A stretch of DNA of 50,984 nucleotides from Prochlorococcus sp. AG-363-K07 (GTDB lineage Bacteria; Cyanobacteriota; Cyanobacteriia; PCC-6307; Cyanobiaceae), in assembly GCA_003280225.1 (NCBI GenBank), contig QCFO01000013.1, positions 1 to 50,984 on the forward strand, written 5' to 3'. Below are positions 28,232-38,474 of this stretch, in pieces. Every line of letters begins with the position of its first letter. Positions within the stretch are counted from its first letter, which is position 1. The translations under genes and the position numbers were made by a program. The notes beneath the pieces are model-generated. The model saw nothing but the letters and a program-made list of their open reading frames with translations, made no database searches and was not told the DNA's origin.

Positions 28232-28301
28232 AAGAACTAAAAGATCGAAGGAGAATTAATTTACTTTTTGAAAGAACAGCTCAACTGTTTCTCCCCAACA
28301 G

Positions 28302-28886
28302 ATGAAATCAAATCTATCCACTTTAATTCTAAGAAGTCTTACTGGGACAAGTTTATCTGTTGGATCACTACTTGTTTGTGCGGCTCTAGAAGGAACAACC
28401 AGCCTAAAGGCTGGAGCTGGAATTGAATTTAGATGGGACCAAGATCCAAATTACAGAAGGCTCTATTACCATCAAACATCAAACGAGAGAAGGGATCGTT
28501 CAACTTATTACCTAGTCATGAAGCCAAAAGACCGTAAAACAGGTCTCTTAAAACTGAAGATCAATGTTCCGAAGCACTTTAATTCCAAAATCAAACCCAA
28601 GAAATTGACTTTGTGTCGCATCAATGTTGGTGGAATGCTTGAGAAGACCAAATGCAAAGAAAAAATCCCTGCTGTTTTCGAGGTAACTCGAGATAAAAAC
28701 AAAAAAACTACTATTGAGGTATTCCCAAACCAACCAATTCCAGATGACAAATCAGGTTATGCACTTGTAATGAAAGTCTTCAACCCCACTAGAGCAGGTA
28801 TGTACCAATTTGATGCTATTGGTCAATCGCCAGGTGATTTGCCAATCTCGTCATATATCGGCAGTTGGACTATAGACATTCGTTGA
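28302..28886 (+). CDS. DUF2808 exported protein
   Basis: A 194-aa protein with an N-terminal signal peptide (hydrophobic about residues 16-30, ending near CAALEGTTSLKAGAG). The body is the DUF2808 fold seen in cyanobacterial proteins: YYLVMKPKDRKTGLLKLKINVPKHF, LTLCRINVGGML and the C-terminal RAGMYQFDAIGQSPGDLP. The family is common in cyanobacteria, and its function is unknown. It is likely periplasmic or surface-located. The gene lies just upstream of rpmH by 44 bp on the same strand but may have its own promoter. Confidence 0.85.
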   Translation: MKSNLSTLILRSLTGTSLSVGSLLVCAALEGTTSLKAGAGIEFRWDQDPNYRRLYYHQTSNERRDRSTYYLVMKPKDRKTGLLKLKINVPKHFNSKIKPKKLTLCRINVGGMLEKTKCKEKIPAVFEVTRDKNKKTTIEVFPNQPIPDDKSGYALVMKVFNPTRAGMYQFDAIGQSPGDLPISSYIGSWTIDIR

Positions 28887-28930
28887 ACTGATAAATTGGC
28901 TTACGAATCCAGGCAAATACCAAACATTCA

Positions 28931-29068
28931 ATGACGAAAAGAACGCTCGGAGGGACTAGCCGCAAAAGAAAGCGGGTCTCAGGTTTCAGAGTCAGAATGA
29001 GAACCCACACAGGCAGACGAGTTATTCGTAGCCGTCGCAAAAGAGGCCGAGCTCGTCTTGCTGTTTGA
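28931..29068 (+). CDS. rpmH: 50S ribosomal protein L34
   Basis: A 45-residue protein, [18 protein letters not shown] at its start and [13 protein letters not shown] at its end. It has the typical Arg/Lys-rich L34 sequence, with [19 protein letters not shown] in the centre. It lies directly upstream of rnpA, the conserved bacterial order. The start at 28931 fits the family length exactly. Confidence 0.97.
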   Translation: MTKRTLGGTSRKRKRVSGFRVRMRTHTGRRVIRSRRKRGRARLAV

Positions 29069-29111
29069 TTATCATTCAATTCAAGATGTATCGACTTAAA
29101 TACAGCGCAAA

Positions 29112-29498
29112 ATGGTTTTGCCCAAATCAATGCGACTGAAAGGTCATAGATGCTTCGATTACCTTTACAAAAAAGGCCTTAGGTATCATGCAGCGTCAAT
29201 ATTGTTAAGAGTAGTCAAATCTCAGCCTTCGCTTCAGAAATATCATTTTTCAAAGTCCCAAGAGAAGGCTTTTAAATGCGCAGTTGCAATCAGTAGCAAA
29301 GTCAGTAAGAAAGCAGTTATAAGAAATCAGATCAGACGTAAATTACATATACATCTCACTAAAAGGCTATCGAAAACCCAATACAATATGGGCTATTGGG
29401 CGCTTTTTAGCCTAAAACCACAATCAGCAACTCTGAATCCCTCTCAGGTCTTAAAAGAATGTGACCAATTACTAATACAAGCTGGACTATTAAAATGA
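29112..29498 (+). CDS. rnpA: Ribonuclease P protein component
   Basis: RnpA is the protein partner of RNase P RNA and matures the 5' ends of tRNAs. The start MVLPKSMRLKGHRCFDYLYKKG fits the family. The basic RNR-type signature is KVSKKAVIRNQIRRKLH (about residues 57-73). The C-terminal region is less typical but of normal length (128 aa). It is 43 bp after rpmH. Its stop overlaps the start of the PH-domain gene (ATGA). Confidence 0.94.
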   Translation: MVLPKSMRLKGHRCFDYLYKKGLRYHAASILLRVVKSQPSLQKYHFSKSQEKAFKCAVAISSKVSKKAVIRNQIRRKLHIHLTKRLSKTQYNMGYWALFSLKPQSATLNPSQVLKECDQLLIQAGLLK

Positions 29499-29902
29499 TT
29501 ACAACCGTGGAGAAAACATTTTACGAAGGTGGTCCAGCTAAAGCGGACCTAATTATTAACCTCCTCGCTGCTTTTACACTGGTAGGCATCCCATTCACTT
29601 TTGGTGCAATCGTCCGTGCATTATGGCTTCGCTTCAAAATCACCAATAGACGAATTGCCGTTGATGGAGGTTGGTTTGGAAAAAACCAGTCACAGGTCAC
29701 CTATAGCCAAATCAATGAGATCCGTTCTGTTCCAAGAGGTTTTGGGTCTTATGGGGATATGGTTTTGGTGTTGAAAGATGGATCCAAAATTGAAATGCGC
29801 TCTTTCCCTAACTTTCGAGACGCTGAAAAGTACATAATGGAACAAATTAATATCAGAAGTTCTAAGCCCACTCAACAAGATGCCCAAGGCTTTGCTGCTT
29901 AA
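29495..29902 (+). CDS. PH-domain (bPH2-type) membrane protein
   Basis: The 135-aa protein has one or two hydrophobic segments (about residues 18-45, LIINLLAAFTLVGIPFTFGA) followed by a bacterial PH domain: FKITNRRIAVDGGWFGKNQSQVTYSQINEIRSVPRG and GDMVLVLKDGSKIEMRSF. The function is unknown. The gene is coupled to rnpA by a 4-bp overlap and precedes yidC by 83 bp. In many bacteria a yidD gene sits in this slot, so the PH protein may support membrane-protein insertion. That link is inference from position. Confidence 0.85.
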   Translation: MITTVEKTFYEGGPAKADLIINLLAAFTLVGIPFTFGAIVRALWLRFKITNRRIAVDGGWFGKNQSQVTYSQINEIRSVPRGFGSYGDMVLVLKDGSKIEMRSFPNFRDAEKYIMEQINIRSSKPTQQDAQGFAA

Positions 29903-29985
29903 TAAATGCATCCAAAGGTTGAGACAATAGAACCTCTGGTATTGCAAACTGGCATGACATTTCCTTCCACCCTAAACAGAAAGCC

Positions 29986-31128
29986 GTGATCGGGTACCTC
30001 TCTGACAACCTCCTTATACCAATACTGGACTTCTTCTATGGATTAGTACCCAGCTATGGACTTGCAATCGTCGCACTCACAATTGTTATAAGGCTCGCTC
30101 TATTTCCGTTAAGCGCTGGCTCTATAAGAAGTGCCCGGCGCATGCGGATAGCCCAACCCGTCATGCAGAAGCGTCAAGCTGAAATCAAGAGTCGTTATGC
30201 CAATAATCCTCAGAAACAACAAGAGGAACTTGGAAAGCTGATGAATGAATTTGGTAGCCCTCTAGCAGGGTGCTTACCCCTGCTAGTTCAAATGCCAATA
30301 CTTTTTGCTCTTTTCGCAACATTAAGGGGGTCACCATTTGCAGATGTTCCCTACTTAGTAAACCTGAAGGTTCTTCCAACTGACCAAGTTGCAGTCATTG
30401 AACCTAAGCCTTTTACAAGTCCAAGGCATTCAATTTTCGTCACTGAGAAGGATCATTTCCCAATTGTTGCTTCCCTTCCTGGAGGTACAAAAGTCGGAGC
30501 AGGAGAAAATGTCCAAATCAAACTACAAACACTAAGAGGGGAACCCTTTAGCAAGGTCTTATCTCGATTCGACAATAGTTCTAGATTCACCCCTCAATGG
30601 AAAGTGATGAAGGGTTCTGAATTTGTCGAAGTTAATACTGAAGGAAGCGTTAAAGCGTTGTCTCCTGGAGATGCCACGATAGAAGGAAGGATTCCTGGCT
30701 TAGCAGCCAAAAGTGGGTTCCTCTTCATTAAAGCCCTTGGTCAAGTCGGCTTCTATGTCGATGGGGCTATTAACTGGGATATAGCAATACTTGTAGCAGG
30801 GTTTGGCCTCACGCTTGTTATTTCTCAAGCTCTCTCAGGTAGAGGAATGCCTGCAAATCCTCAACAATCCACTGCCAACAAAATCACTCCAATAATGATT
30901 ACTGGGATGTTCCTTTTCTTCCCACTCCCTGCTGGAGTATTGCTTTATATGGTGATTGCAAACATTTTCCAAGCACTCCAAACATTCCTTCTTAGTAGAG
31001 AATCTCTCCCAGATAATCTTCAAAAAATACTAGATGAACAATTAAATAATCCAGCATCAGAGGCAGTAATAACTAGTTCACCTATAATTAGTGAAAGATT
31101 GCCATTTGAGCCCAAGAGTGGCAAATGA
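29986..31128 (+). CDS. yidC: Membrane protein insertase YidC
   Basis: YidC/Oxa1 inserts membrane proteins, in cyanobacteria including thylakoid proteins. The 380-aa protein has five membrane segments. [29 protein letters not shown] (about 25-53) holds the conserved Arg of the groove, [21 protein letters not shown] is the second hallmark. A soluble insert of about 120 residues (about 130-250) separates the second from the third segment, as in other picocyanobacteria. The start is GTG at 29986. The stop overlaps the YceD gene start (ATGA). Confidence 0.95.
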   Translation: MIGYLSDNLLIPILDFFYGLVPSYGLAIVALTIVIRLALFPLSAGSIRSARRMRIAQPVMQKRQAEIKSRYANNPQKQQEELGKLMNEFGSPLAGCLPLLVQMPILFALFATLRGSPFADVPYLVNLKVLPTDQVAVIEPKPFTSPRHSIFVTEKDHFPIVASLPGGTKVGAGENVQIKLQTLRGEPFSKVLSRFDNSSRFTPQWKVMKGSEFVEVNTEGSVKALSPGDATIEGRIPGLAAKSGFLFIKALGQVGFYVDGAINWDIAILVAGFGLTLVISQALSGRGMPANPQQSTANKITPIMITGMFLFFPLPAGVLLYMVIANIFQALQTFLLSRESLPDNLQKILDEQLNNPASEAVITSSPIISERLPFEPKSGK

Positions 31129-31637
31129 AAGCTTCTCTAAAGCCAATTTATATAAAGGATTTAATATCTCTTTCATCTCCAAAATTATGGGAAATTTACG
31201 GTTATATTGATTCAATAAAAACAGCAAGTCCGATTTCAGGTTCTTTAAGTGCTTGGACAGAAGGTCAAGCACTTAAAGTCAAAGGAAATTTACAGACTAT
31301 TTTAGATTTAATCTGCGATAGGTGCCTTCAGACTTTCAAGCACAATCTTAAATTTGATATAGAGGAATTAATATGTATTAAAGGCAATAGACCATATATG
31401 GAAATAATACAAGAAGATTATTTTGCTGATTATTTAGATCCTAATAGCACTTTCAATCCTGAAAGATGGATATTTGAACAATTCAGTCTTCAAATGCCAT
31501 TGCTAAATATTTGTGGAAGTGATTGCACTGCTCCTATTGATCTCAATAACCAAAAATATATTTTTTCAAAAACAACTAATAACGATTCCCAAGAGTTCGG
31601 AGATCCTCGTTGGGCTGATCTTAAGAAATTACTTTGA
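31125..31637 (+). CDS. YceD/DUF177 family protein
   Basis: A 170-aa protein of the YceD (DUF177) family. The Cys motif is [18 protein letters not shown] (about residues 60-77), the family mark, and [10 protein letters not shown] near 128 supplies further Cys residues. In other bacteria YceD is linked to 23S rRNA accumulation and ribosome assembly and sits next to rpmF, but no rpmF is present here. The gene overlaps yidC by 4 bp and the ycf46 start is two bases past its stop. Confidence 0.86.
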   Translation: MKASLKPIYIKDLISLSSPKLWEIYGYIDSIKTASPISGSLSAWTEGQALKVKGNLQTILDLICDRCLQTFKHNLKFDIEELICIKGNRPYMEIIQEDYFADYLDPNSTFNPERWIFEQFSLQMPLLNICGSDCTAPIDLNNQKYIFSKTTNNDSQEFGDPRWADLKKLL

Positions 31638-31639
31638 TC

Positions 31640-33130
31640 ATGAAAACTTGGGACTATCATTTAGATCTTTTAATTAGAGCCAGAACTCCTCTTATCTGGA
31701 TTCGGAGTAATGAAGAAGAACGTGTAGAAGTTCTGTTGAAAAATGCAGCTCAAAGGCTAAAGCCTCGACGATTAATATCTTGGGACTATATAGAAGGTCT
31801 TTGTGGAGCAATTAATTCAGAGGGGCTAGGTGCCAAGCAGCCTATGGCCGTTCTTCAATGGCTTAAAACACTAGACAAAAATAATCCCACCATTCTTTTG
31901 CTAAAAGATTTCCATCGTTTCTGTGAGGATCCAGGCATAGCGCGAATGCTGCGAAATCTCTCAGAACAACTAAAAGAAAAACCTCACACAATTGTTCTTT
32001 GCTCAGGTCCTTGGAGCCCTCCAAATGATCTAGACGAATCATTAACTATCCTCGACCTACCCCTACCTGAGGAACCTGAAATAAGACACTTGCTCAGCAA
32101 TATCTCCAAAGCCACTGGACAACCTCTAGAAAACAATGTTTTAGAAGAGTTAACTCACGCTTGCAGCGGATTAACGGAAGTCCGAGTGCGACAAGTCGCT
32201 GCTCGTGCCCTAGCACAACGAGGCAAAATGGGCCTAGAAGATCTCGATGAAGTTTTAGAAGAGAAAAGACAAACTATTGCCCGAAGTGAGGTCCTGGAAT
32301 ATTGCCAAACACAAGCGAATCCTTCAGATATAGGTGGCTTAGATGCTCTTAAAGCTTGGTTAGACCAGCGTCACCAAGCTTTTTCTGATGAGGCAAGAGA
32401 GTTTGGATTACCCCTACCCCGTGGAGTGCTATTAGTAGGTCCACAAGGGACAGGGAAATCTTTAACGGCAAAAGCTATAGCCCATAGCTGGTCAATGCCT
32501 TTATTGCGATTAGATGTAGGGCGACTTTTTGCGGGGCTGGTCGGAGCAAGTGAAGCCAGAACTAGGGAAACCATTCAAAGAGCAGAAGCAATGGCACCAT
32601 GCGTCCTTTGGATTGATGAAATCGACAAAGGTTTTGGAGGAGATGGAAGAAGTGATGGAGGCACCAGCCAACGCGTCCTTGCCAACGTCCTCACATGGAT
32701 GTCAGAAAAACAATCAGCTGTGTTTGTTGTTGCCACCGCTAATGGTGCAGAGAAGTTGCCAGGAGAGCTATTAAGGAAAGGTCGGTTTGATGAAATCTTC
32801 TTACTTGATCTACCAACAGAGCCAGAAAGGTTCAGCATACTAAAACTACATATCAACCAACGGCGCAAGTATTTAGACCTTCCTTTGTCAGCAGTCGTTG
32901 ATCGCACCAATGGCTTTTCAGGTGCGGAGCTTGAACAGACCGTTATAGAAGCGATGCATTTAGCATTTGCAGAGCGAAGAGAACTCGAAGAGACTGATCT
33001 AATTCTTGCTGCAAGTCAATTAGTACCTCTTTCACGAACTGCCAAGGAACAAATCAACTCACTCAAGGAATGGGCTTCTACAGGAAGAGCAAGACCTGCG
33101 TCTTTAATTATAAATAGAACAATTAACTAA
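31640..33130 (+). CDS. ycf46: Ycf46-type AAA ATPase
   Basis: The 496-aa protein has an N-terminal domain (about 1-200) with LDLLIRARTPLIWIRSNEEERV and LQWLKTLDKNNPTILLLKDFHRF, typical of Ycf46, and a C-terminal AAA domain. Walker A is GPQGTGKSLTAKAIA and Walker B is CVLWIDEIDKGFGG, with a second-region LLRKGRFDEIFLLDLP carrying the Arg finger. Ycf46 is conserved from cyanobacteria to red plastids, with a reported link to CO2 uptake regulation in Synechocystis. I set the start at ATG 31640 rather than the overlapping TTG at 31634. Confidence 0.92.
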   Translation: MKTWDYHLDLLIRARTPLIWIRSNEEERVEVLLKNAAQRLKPRRLISWDYIEGLCGAINSEGLGAKQPMAVLQWLKTLDKNNPTILLLKDFHRFCEDPGIARMLRNLSEQLKEKPHTIVLCSGPWSPPNDLDESLTILDLPLPEEPEIRHLLSNISKATGQPLENNVLEELTHACSGLTEVRVRQVAARALAQRGKMGLEDLDEVLEEKRQTIARSEVLEYCQTQANPSDIGGLDALKAWLDQRHQAFSDEAREFGLPLPRGVLLVGPQGTGKSLTAKAIAHSWSMPLLRLDVGRLFAGLVGASEARTRETIQRAEAMAPCVLWIDEIDKGFGGDGRSDGGTSQRVLANVLTWMSEKQSAVFVVATANGAEKLPGELLRKGRFDEIFLLDLPTEPERFSILKLHINQRRKYLDLPLSAVVDRTNGFSGAELEQTVIEAMHLAFAERRELEETDLILAASQLVPLSRTAKEQINSLKEWASTGRARPASLIINRTIN

Positions 33131-33285
33131 CTTTTGAAGAACCACATGATTGATTAAGGCTTATCGGAGTAACTGAGTAGCTAATGATCTGAAAATCAAA
33201 AAAGAATAAGACCCTGACAAATCAAATAAAAGATCAAAGATTAGAGCAACAAGGCTTAGGCTACTGAAGTGACTTGATTAACCTC

Positions 33286-34572
33286 GTGCTTGATCAGCGC
33301 CTAGTGCGTGAGAGACCCAATCTGATTGCTCATGAACTTGAGCGACGGGGCATCAAATTGGATCTAAATTCTCTCCAGCAAATTGCCCAACAGCAAAGAG
33401 ATCTAGAAGAGCAGAGAAGCAAGCTTCAATCTAGAGGGAACCTCATTGGAAAAGAAGTGGGGGAAAAAATTCGACAAGGGTTCGATCCAAAGGCTCCTGA
33501 GATACGTGAACTACGTGATCAAGGCAACCAAATCAAACAAGAAGTCGCGTTGATTGAAGAAAAAGAAAAAACAATTTCAGCAGTCCTAAAAGAAAAACTT
33601 TTATCTTTACCCAATCTGCCCTCCCCTGAATGTCCGGATGGGAAGGACGAGAAGGACAATCAAGAGAAATATAGATGGGGTGCTCCTCGTCAAGAAGCAA
33701 ATCTTGAGGAGCACTGGGAAATTGCAAACAGAATTAAGCTCTTTGACACAGAACGAACAGCAAAGATCTCCCAAAGTCGCTTCGTAACACTCCTTGGACA
33801 AGGGGCGCGACTAGAGCGTGCCCTAATTAACTTTATGCTCGATTTACATACTTCAAAAGGTTATCAAGAGGTTTTCCCACCAGTCCTAGTTAATACAGCA
33901 AGTCTTAAAGGATCAGGCCAACTACCCAAATTTGCAGACGAAAGCTTTCGTTGCATAGATGACGACTTATGGCTAACACCAACAGCTGAGGTACCTCTAA
34001 CCTCACTCCACAGAGAAGAAATCCTTGCAGCCAATAAACTTCCTCTTAAATATGTAGCTTATAGCCCATGTTTTCGAAGAGAAGCGGGCAGCTACGGCAA
34101 AGATACTAAAGGCCTAATTCGACTTCATCAGTTCAACAAAGTTGAGCTTTATTGGTTTGCACACCCTGAAAAGTCAAAAGAAGCACATGCCCAGATAACA
34201 AATGATGCGGAGGCCGTACTCCAAGCGCTTGAGCTTCCTTATCGAGTAATTGAGCTTTGCACTGGAGACCTTGGTTTCTCTGCGTCACGCACCTTTGATC
34301 TAGAAGTGTGGCTCCCTGGTGCACAAGCATATAGAGAAATCTCCAGTTGCAGTGTTTGCACTGACTTCCAAGCCAGACGGTCTTCTATTCGGACTAAAGA
34401 AGGTAAAACAACGCGATTGATTCACACACTTAACGGGAGTGGTTTAGCCATCGGGAGGACAATGGCAGCTTTATTAGAGAATGGGCAACAACAAGATGGA
34501 ACGGTCAAACTTCCCGAGGCCCTAGTGCCTTATTTTGGTTCAGATCTTCTACAGCCAGACTTCAGATACTAA
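33286..34572 (+). CDS. serS: Seryl-tRNA synthetase
   Basis: SerRS charges tRNA-Ser with serine. An N-terminal coiled-coil arm (about residues 28-110) binds the tRNA. The class II motifs follow: LTPTAEVPLTSLHREEIL, SPCFRREAGSYGKDTKGLIRLHQFNKVE (motif 2, cited in two parts around the conserved Arg), and LNGSGLAIGRTMAALLENGQ (motif 3). The start is uncertain: GTG at 33286 gives MLDQRLVRERP, which fits the family, while TTG at 33274 would add four residues. Neither has a clear ribosome binding site. The gene starts after a 155-bp gap from ycf46. Confidence 0.95.
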   Translation: MLDQRLVRERPNLIAHELERRGIKLDLNSLQQIAQQQRDLEEQRSKLQSRGNLIGKEVGEKIRQGFDPKAPEIRELRDQGNQIKQEVALIEEKEKTISAVLKEKLLSLPNLPSPECPDGKDEKDNQEKYRWGAPRQEANLEEHWEIANRIKLFDTERTAKISQSRFVTLLGQGARLERALINFMLDLHTSKGYQEVFPPVLVNTASLKGSGQLPKFADESFRCIDDDLWLTPTAEVPLTSLHREEILAANKLPLKYVAYSPCFRREAGSYGKDTKGLIRLHQFNKVELYWFAHPEKSKEAHAQITNDAEAVLQALELPYRVIELCTGDLGFSASRTFDLEVWLPGAQAYREISSCSVCTDFQARRSSIRTKEGKTTRLIHTLNGSGLAIGRTMAALLENGQQQDGTVKLPEALVPYFGSDLLQPDFRY

Positions 34573-34582
34573 TCTCCAATTG

Positions 34583-35665
34583 ATGAACGTCCTTGCATCA
34601 TTATTAGTCCTAGGTTTATTGATCTTTTTTCATGAAGCCGGCCACTTTCTTGCAGCAAGCATGCAAGGCATCCGTGTAAATGGATTCTCTATAGGTTTTG
34701 GTCCTGCTCTCATACAGAAACAGATTTCAGGAGTTACCTACTCTCTTAGGGCCCTTCCACTTGGAGGATTTGTATCCTTCCCTGATGACGAAAAAGACAG
34801 TTCTATCCCCAAAGATGATCCCGATTTACTTCGAAACAGGCCAATAATTCAAAGAGCATTTGTCATTTCCGCAGGAGTTCTTGCCAATCTTCTTCTAGCT
34901 TGGTTAGTTCTTTTCGGTCAGGGTTCATTCGTCGGATTACCTAATCAACCAGACCCAGGAGTACAAATAATATCAGTTCAAACTGGAGAGGTAGCAGAGT
35001 CTTCTGGACTTATAGCCGGTGACAAAATTCTCAGCATTAGTGGACAAAAACTAGGCAGAGGTGAGGAAGCAGTTCAACTTTTGGTCAGACAAATCCAAAG
35101 TTCTGCTGGCAAAGAAATCGAATTAGAAAGAATAAGAAATAACAGAGATAAAATTATAACCATTACTCCTAAAGACAACCTTGGTATTGGCAAAATAGGA
35201 GCTCAGCTACAACCTAATACCAATGACATTGTAAGGCCAGCAAAAAGCCTAAATGAGGTTTTTAATTATAGTAATGGTGAGTTTTTGGATCTACTGACGA
35301 GAACTATTAGTGGATACAAAGGACTAATTACAAACTTTTCAGCAAGCGCGAAGCAATTAAGTGGACCGGTAAAAATTGTAGAAATAGGAGCAGAACTATC
35401 TGAAAAAGGTAGTGCTGGCCTTGTTCTTTTTGCAGCGTTAGTTTCTATAAATTTAGCAGTTCTAAATTCATTACCATTACCACTACTTGATGGCGGCCAA
35501 ATGGCCCTACTAATTATAGAAGGTATTCGAGGAAAGCCTGTACCAGAGAAATTGCAGATGATTTTCCTACAATCAGGATTTCTACTTTTAGTTGGTCTAA
35601 GTATTGTTCTAATAATCAAAGACACAACTCAACTTTCAGTCGTACAACATTTATTTAACAAATAG
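34583..35665 (+). CDS. Site-2 protease / RseP-type intramembrane metalloprotease
   Basis: The enzyme cleaves membrane-bound regulators within the bilayer. The zinc motif is FFHEAGHF (HExxH at about residues 17-21), and the third ligand is in LPLPLLDGGQMALL near 315. One PDZ domain lies between (about 120-205, GLIAGDKILSISGQKLG). Four membrane segments are expected. I take the start at ATG 34583, after the serS stop. A longer frame beginning at 34535 would overlap serS. The length (360 aa) is normal for the cyanobacterial single-PDZ group. The neighbours serS and rpsN are not functionally linked. Confidence 0.92.
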   Translation: MNVLASLLVLGLLIFFHEAGHFLAASMQGIRVNGFSIGFGPALIQKQISGVTYSLRALPLGGFVSFPDDEKDSSIPKDDPDLLRNRPIIQRAFVISAGVLANLLLAWLVLFGQGSFVGLPNQPDPGVQIISVQTGEVAESSGLIAGDKILSISGQKLGRGEEAVQLLVRQIQSSAGKEIELERIRNNRDKIITITPKDNLGIGKIGAQLQPNTNDIVRPAKSLNEVFNYSNGEFLDLLTRTISGYKGLITNFSASAKQLSGPVKIVEIGAELSEKGSAGLVLFAALVSINLAVLNSLPLPLLDGGQMALLIIEGIRGKPVPEKLQMIFLQSGFLLLVGLSIVLIIKDTTQLSVVQHLFNK

Positions 35666-35817
35666 GACAAAGACAACAAAGCAAGCATCTTCAGAAAACA
35701 ACCATCCAATCAAAAGGCAAACCTGAAAGTCTTTAAGAAAAGGTCATCTATTGAATTCCTAATTTTAGTCGGATGACGAGTTAAAATCAATTTGGATTAT
35801 GCTTTCAAATCCGGAGA

Positions 35818-36120
35818 ATGGCCAAAAAGTCAATGATAGCGCGCGATGTGAAGCGCAAGAAGCTTGTTGAAAGATATGCGGTCAAGCGCATAGCTCTACT
35901 AAAAGCTTTCCACTCGGCTAAGGACCCTATGGAAAGACTTCAGATACATCGTAAAATCCAGGCATTACCTCGTAATAGTGCTCCAAGTCGAATTAGGAAT
36001 AGATGCTGGGCTACTGGAAAGCCGAGAGGCGTTTATAGAGATTTTGGGTTATGCCGGAACCAGTTAAGAGCAAGGGCCCACAAAGGAGAACTTCCAGGAG
36101 TTGTCAAGTCAAGCTGGTAA
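35818..36120 (+). CDS. rpsN: 30S ribosomal protein S14
   Basis: A 100-aa S14 of the long, zinc-free type. [23 protein letters not shown] opens the protein and the C-terminal half has [29 protein letters not shown], cited in parts as the conserved [15 protein letters not shown] motif. Only two Cys are present, so no Cys4 zinc site. A GGAG sits 4 bases before the ATG. A strong terminator follows at 36170. The gene stands alone, not in the S10/spc clusters, which is usual in picocyanobacteria. Confidence 0.96.
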   Translation: MAKKSMIARDVKRKKLVERYAVKRIALLKAFHSAKDPMERLQIHRKIQALPRNSAPSRIRNRCWATGKPRGVYRDFGLCRNQLRARAHKGELPGVVKSSW

Positions 36121-36169
36121 TAAGAACCCCAAAAAGACCAAAACATTTTTTTGAGATTACTTTTTGCAT

Positions 36170-36206
36170 AAAAGGACAGGTATTAACTACCTGTCCTTTT
36201 TTTATT
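36170..36206 (+). terminator. Rho-independent terminator after rpsN
   Basis: A perfect 13-bp stem, AAAAGGACAGGTA at 36170-36182 and TACCTGTCCTTTT at 36188-36200, with a TTAAC loop and a T-run after it. This is the strongest terminator in the window and ends the rpsN transcript before pnp. Confidence 0.9.
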
Positions 36207-36288
36207 AATCAAGATCAAACTCTATTTTGTTTCTCAAGAGTCCCTATTAAGTGCAACAATAGAAGAAGACAAAAGGACATAAGCAAAA

Positions 36289-38454
36289 GTGCAAGGTCAG
36301 ACAAAGTCGATCTCCTTTGATGGTCGGGAGATACGACTGACTACAGGGCGATTTGCGCCCCAGGCCGGTGGCTCAGTAATGGTCGAATGTGGAGACACTG
36401 CTGTTCTTGTTACAGCAACCACTGCCCCAGGTCGCGAAGGTATCGACTTCCTCCCATTGATATGCGATTACGAGGAAAGGCTTTATGCAGCCGGTCGCAT
36501 TCCAGGAAGCTTTATGAGGCGAGAAGGTCGTCCTCCTGAAAGAGCCACTCTTATCTCTAGGCTGATAGATCGCCCTATGCGACCTCTCTTCCCTCATTGG
36601 ATGAGAGAAGATATTCAAATTGTTGCCAGCTGTCTTTCTTTAGACGAAAGAGTCCCTGCTGACGTGCTTGCAGTCACAGGTGCATCAATGGCAACTTTGC
36701 TAGCTGAGATACCTTTCCATGGGCCAATGGCAGCTGTAAGAGTTGGCCTATTAGGTGATGACTTTGTACTCAACCCAAGCTTCCGAGAAATTGAGAGAGG
36801 AGATCTTGATCTAGTTGTTGCTGGAACTCCCGATGGTGTTGTGATGGTTGAAGCTGGAGCCAACCAACTTACTGAGCAAGACGTAATAGAAGCAATCGAT
36901 TTTGGTTATGAGGCAGTCTGCGAACTTATTAAAGCTCAAGAAGTTGTTCTTAAAGAAGCTGGAATAAAGCAAATAAAAATAGAAGAACCTGAAACCGACC
37001 AGACAGTTCCCGTCTATTTAGAAAAAAATTGCAGCAAAAAAATAGGAGAAGTGCTCAAACAATTTGATCAAACAAAAGAACAGAGAGATACAAAGCTTGA
37101 TGAAATCAAGTCTGAGGTGGCTGAAAGTATTGAATCTCTAAAAGAAGATAACTCTGTTCGTAAAGCAACTTCTTCAAATAGCAAATTACTTAGCAATAGC
37201 TTTAAGAGTTTAACTAAAAAGTTAATGCGTGAACAAATCATCAAAGAAGGCAAACGGGTAGATGGAAGACTTCTTGATGAAGTGAGGAAGATTGAATCTG
37301 CAGCTGGTGTATTACCGAAACGGGTTCATGGATCTGGGCTTTTCCAGCGTGGTCTAACACAAGTTCTTTCAACAGCAACTCTTGGGACTCCAAGTGATGC
37401 TCAAGAAATGGACGATCTAAATCCAAATACTGAAAAAACTTATATTCATCACTACAATTTCCCTCCCTACTCTGTAGGTGAAACTCGTCCAATGCGTACT
37501 CCAGGACGAAGAGAAATTGGTCATGGTGCCCTTGCAGAACGGGCAATAATGCCTGTTTTACCCACTAAGGATACTTTCCCTTATGTCCTTAGGGTAGTAA
37601 GTGAAGTTCTAAGCTCGAATGGCTCAACATCTATGGGCTCAGTGTGTGGGAGCACCCTTGCGCTTATGGATGCAGGAGTCCCTCTTAAAGCACCCGTAAG
37701 TGGAGCCGCTATGGGACTAATTAAAGAAGGAAAAGATGTCAAGATTCTGACTGATATTCAAGGGATAGAAGATTTCCTTGGTGATATGGACTTCAAAGTC
37801 GCAGGTACTGAAAAAGGTATTACTGCACTTCAAATGGATATGAAAATCACCGGTCTAGAAGTAAAGACTATTGCTGAAGCAATCAATCAGGCTCGCCCAG
37901 CTAGAATTCATATTCTAGAAAAAATGTTGGAAGCAATCTCTGAGCCAAGAGAAACCCTTTCGCCTCATGCTCCTAGATTACTAAGTTTCCGCATAGATCC
38001 TGAACTAATAGGGACTGTAATCGGTCCTGGAGGACGCACGATTAAGGGAATAACAGAACGCACAAATACCAAAATTGATATAGAAGACGGAGGCATCGTA
38101 ACAATTGCCTCTCATGACGGGACTGCTGCTGAAGAAGCTCAACGGATCATAGAAGGCCTTACAAGAAAAGTACACGAGGGAGAAATTTTTACTGGAGCGA
38201 TTACCAGGATTATTCCTATAGGCGCATTTGTTGAGATTCTTCCTGGAAAAGAAGGAATGATCCACATTTCCCAGCTCTCAGAAGCGCGGGTAGAGAAAGT
38301 AGATGATGTTGTAAAAGTCGGTGATGTTGTGACTGTTCGCGTAAGAGAAATTGACAATAGAGGTCGAATAAATCTCACACTTAGGGGAGTTCCACAGAAC
38401 GGAGCAATAGCACATCATGAACCCACTCCTACACCAGTAGCACCACTAAACTGA
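36289..38454 (+). CDS. pnp: Polyribonucleotide nucleotidyltransferase (PNPase)
   Basis: PNPase degrades RNA 3' to 5' with phosphate and can add tails. The 721-aa protein has the full set of domains: first RNase PH (about 10-145), an all-alpha linker, the second RNase PH (about 335-560, with [19 protein letters not shown] and [19 protein letters not shown]), a KH domain (about 575-640, [15 protein letters not shown]) and an S1 domain (about 645-715, [20 protein letters not shown]). The linker (about 225-320) is rich in Lys/Ser and is variable. The start is GTG at 36289, with AAGGA 14 bases upstream. Confidence 0.96.
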   Translation: MQGQTKSISFDGREIRLTTGRFAPQAGGSVMVECGDTAVLVTATTAPGREGIDFLPLICDYEERLYAAGRIPGSFMRREGRPPERATLISRLIDRPMRPLFPHWMREDIQIVASCLSLDERVPADVLAVTGASMATLLAEIPFHGPMAAVRVGLLGDDFVLNPSFREIERGDLDLVVAGTPDGVVMVEAGANQLTEQDVIEAIDFGYEAVCELIKAQEVVLKEAGIKQIKIEEPETDQTVPVYLEKNCSKKIGEVLKQFDQTKEQRDTKLDEIKSEVAESIESLKEDNSVRKATSSNSKLLSNSFKSLTKKLMREQIIKEGKRVDGRLLDEVRKIESAAGVLPKRVHGSGLFQRGLTQVLSTATLGTPSDAQEMDDLNPNTEKTYIHHYNFPPYSVGETRPMRTPGRREIGHGALAERAIMPVLPTKDTFPYVLRVVSEVLSSNGSTSMGSVCGSTLALMDAGVPLKAPVSGAAMGLIKEGKDVKILTDIQGIEDFLGDMDFKVAGTEKGITALQMDMKITGLEVKTIAEAINQARPARIHILEKMLEAISEPRETLSPHAPRLLSFRIDPELIGTVIGPGGRTIKGITERTNTKIDIEDGGIVTIASHDGTAAEEAQRIIEGLTRKVHEGEIFTGAITRIIPIGAFVEILPGKEGMIHISQLSEARVEKVDDVVKVGDVVTVRVREIDNRGRINLTLRGVPQNGAIAHHEPTPTPVAPLN

Positions 38455-38474
38455 ATTTATAAACACTAATAAAC

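Noticed and set aside
36051-36320. 89-codon plus-strand frame between rpsN and pnp
   Set aside because: It overlaps both genes in another frame and runs through the strong terminator at 36170-36206.
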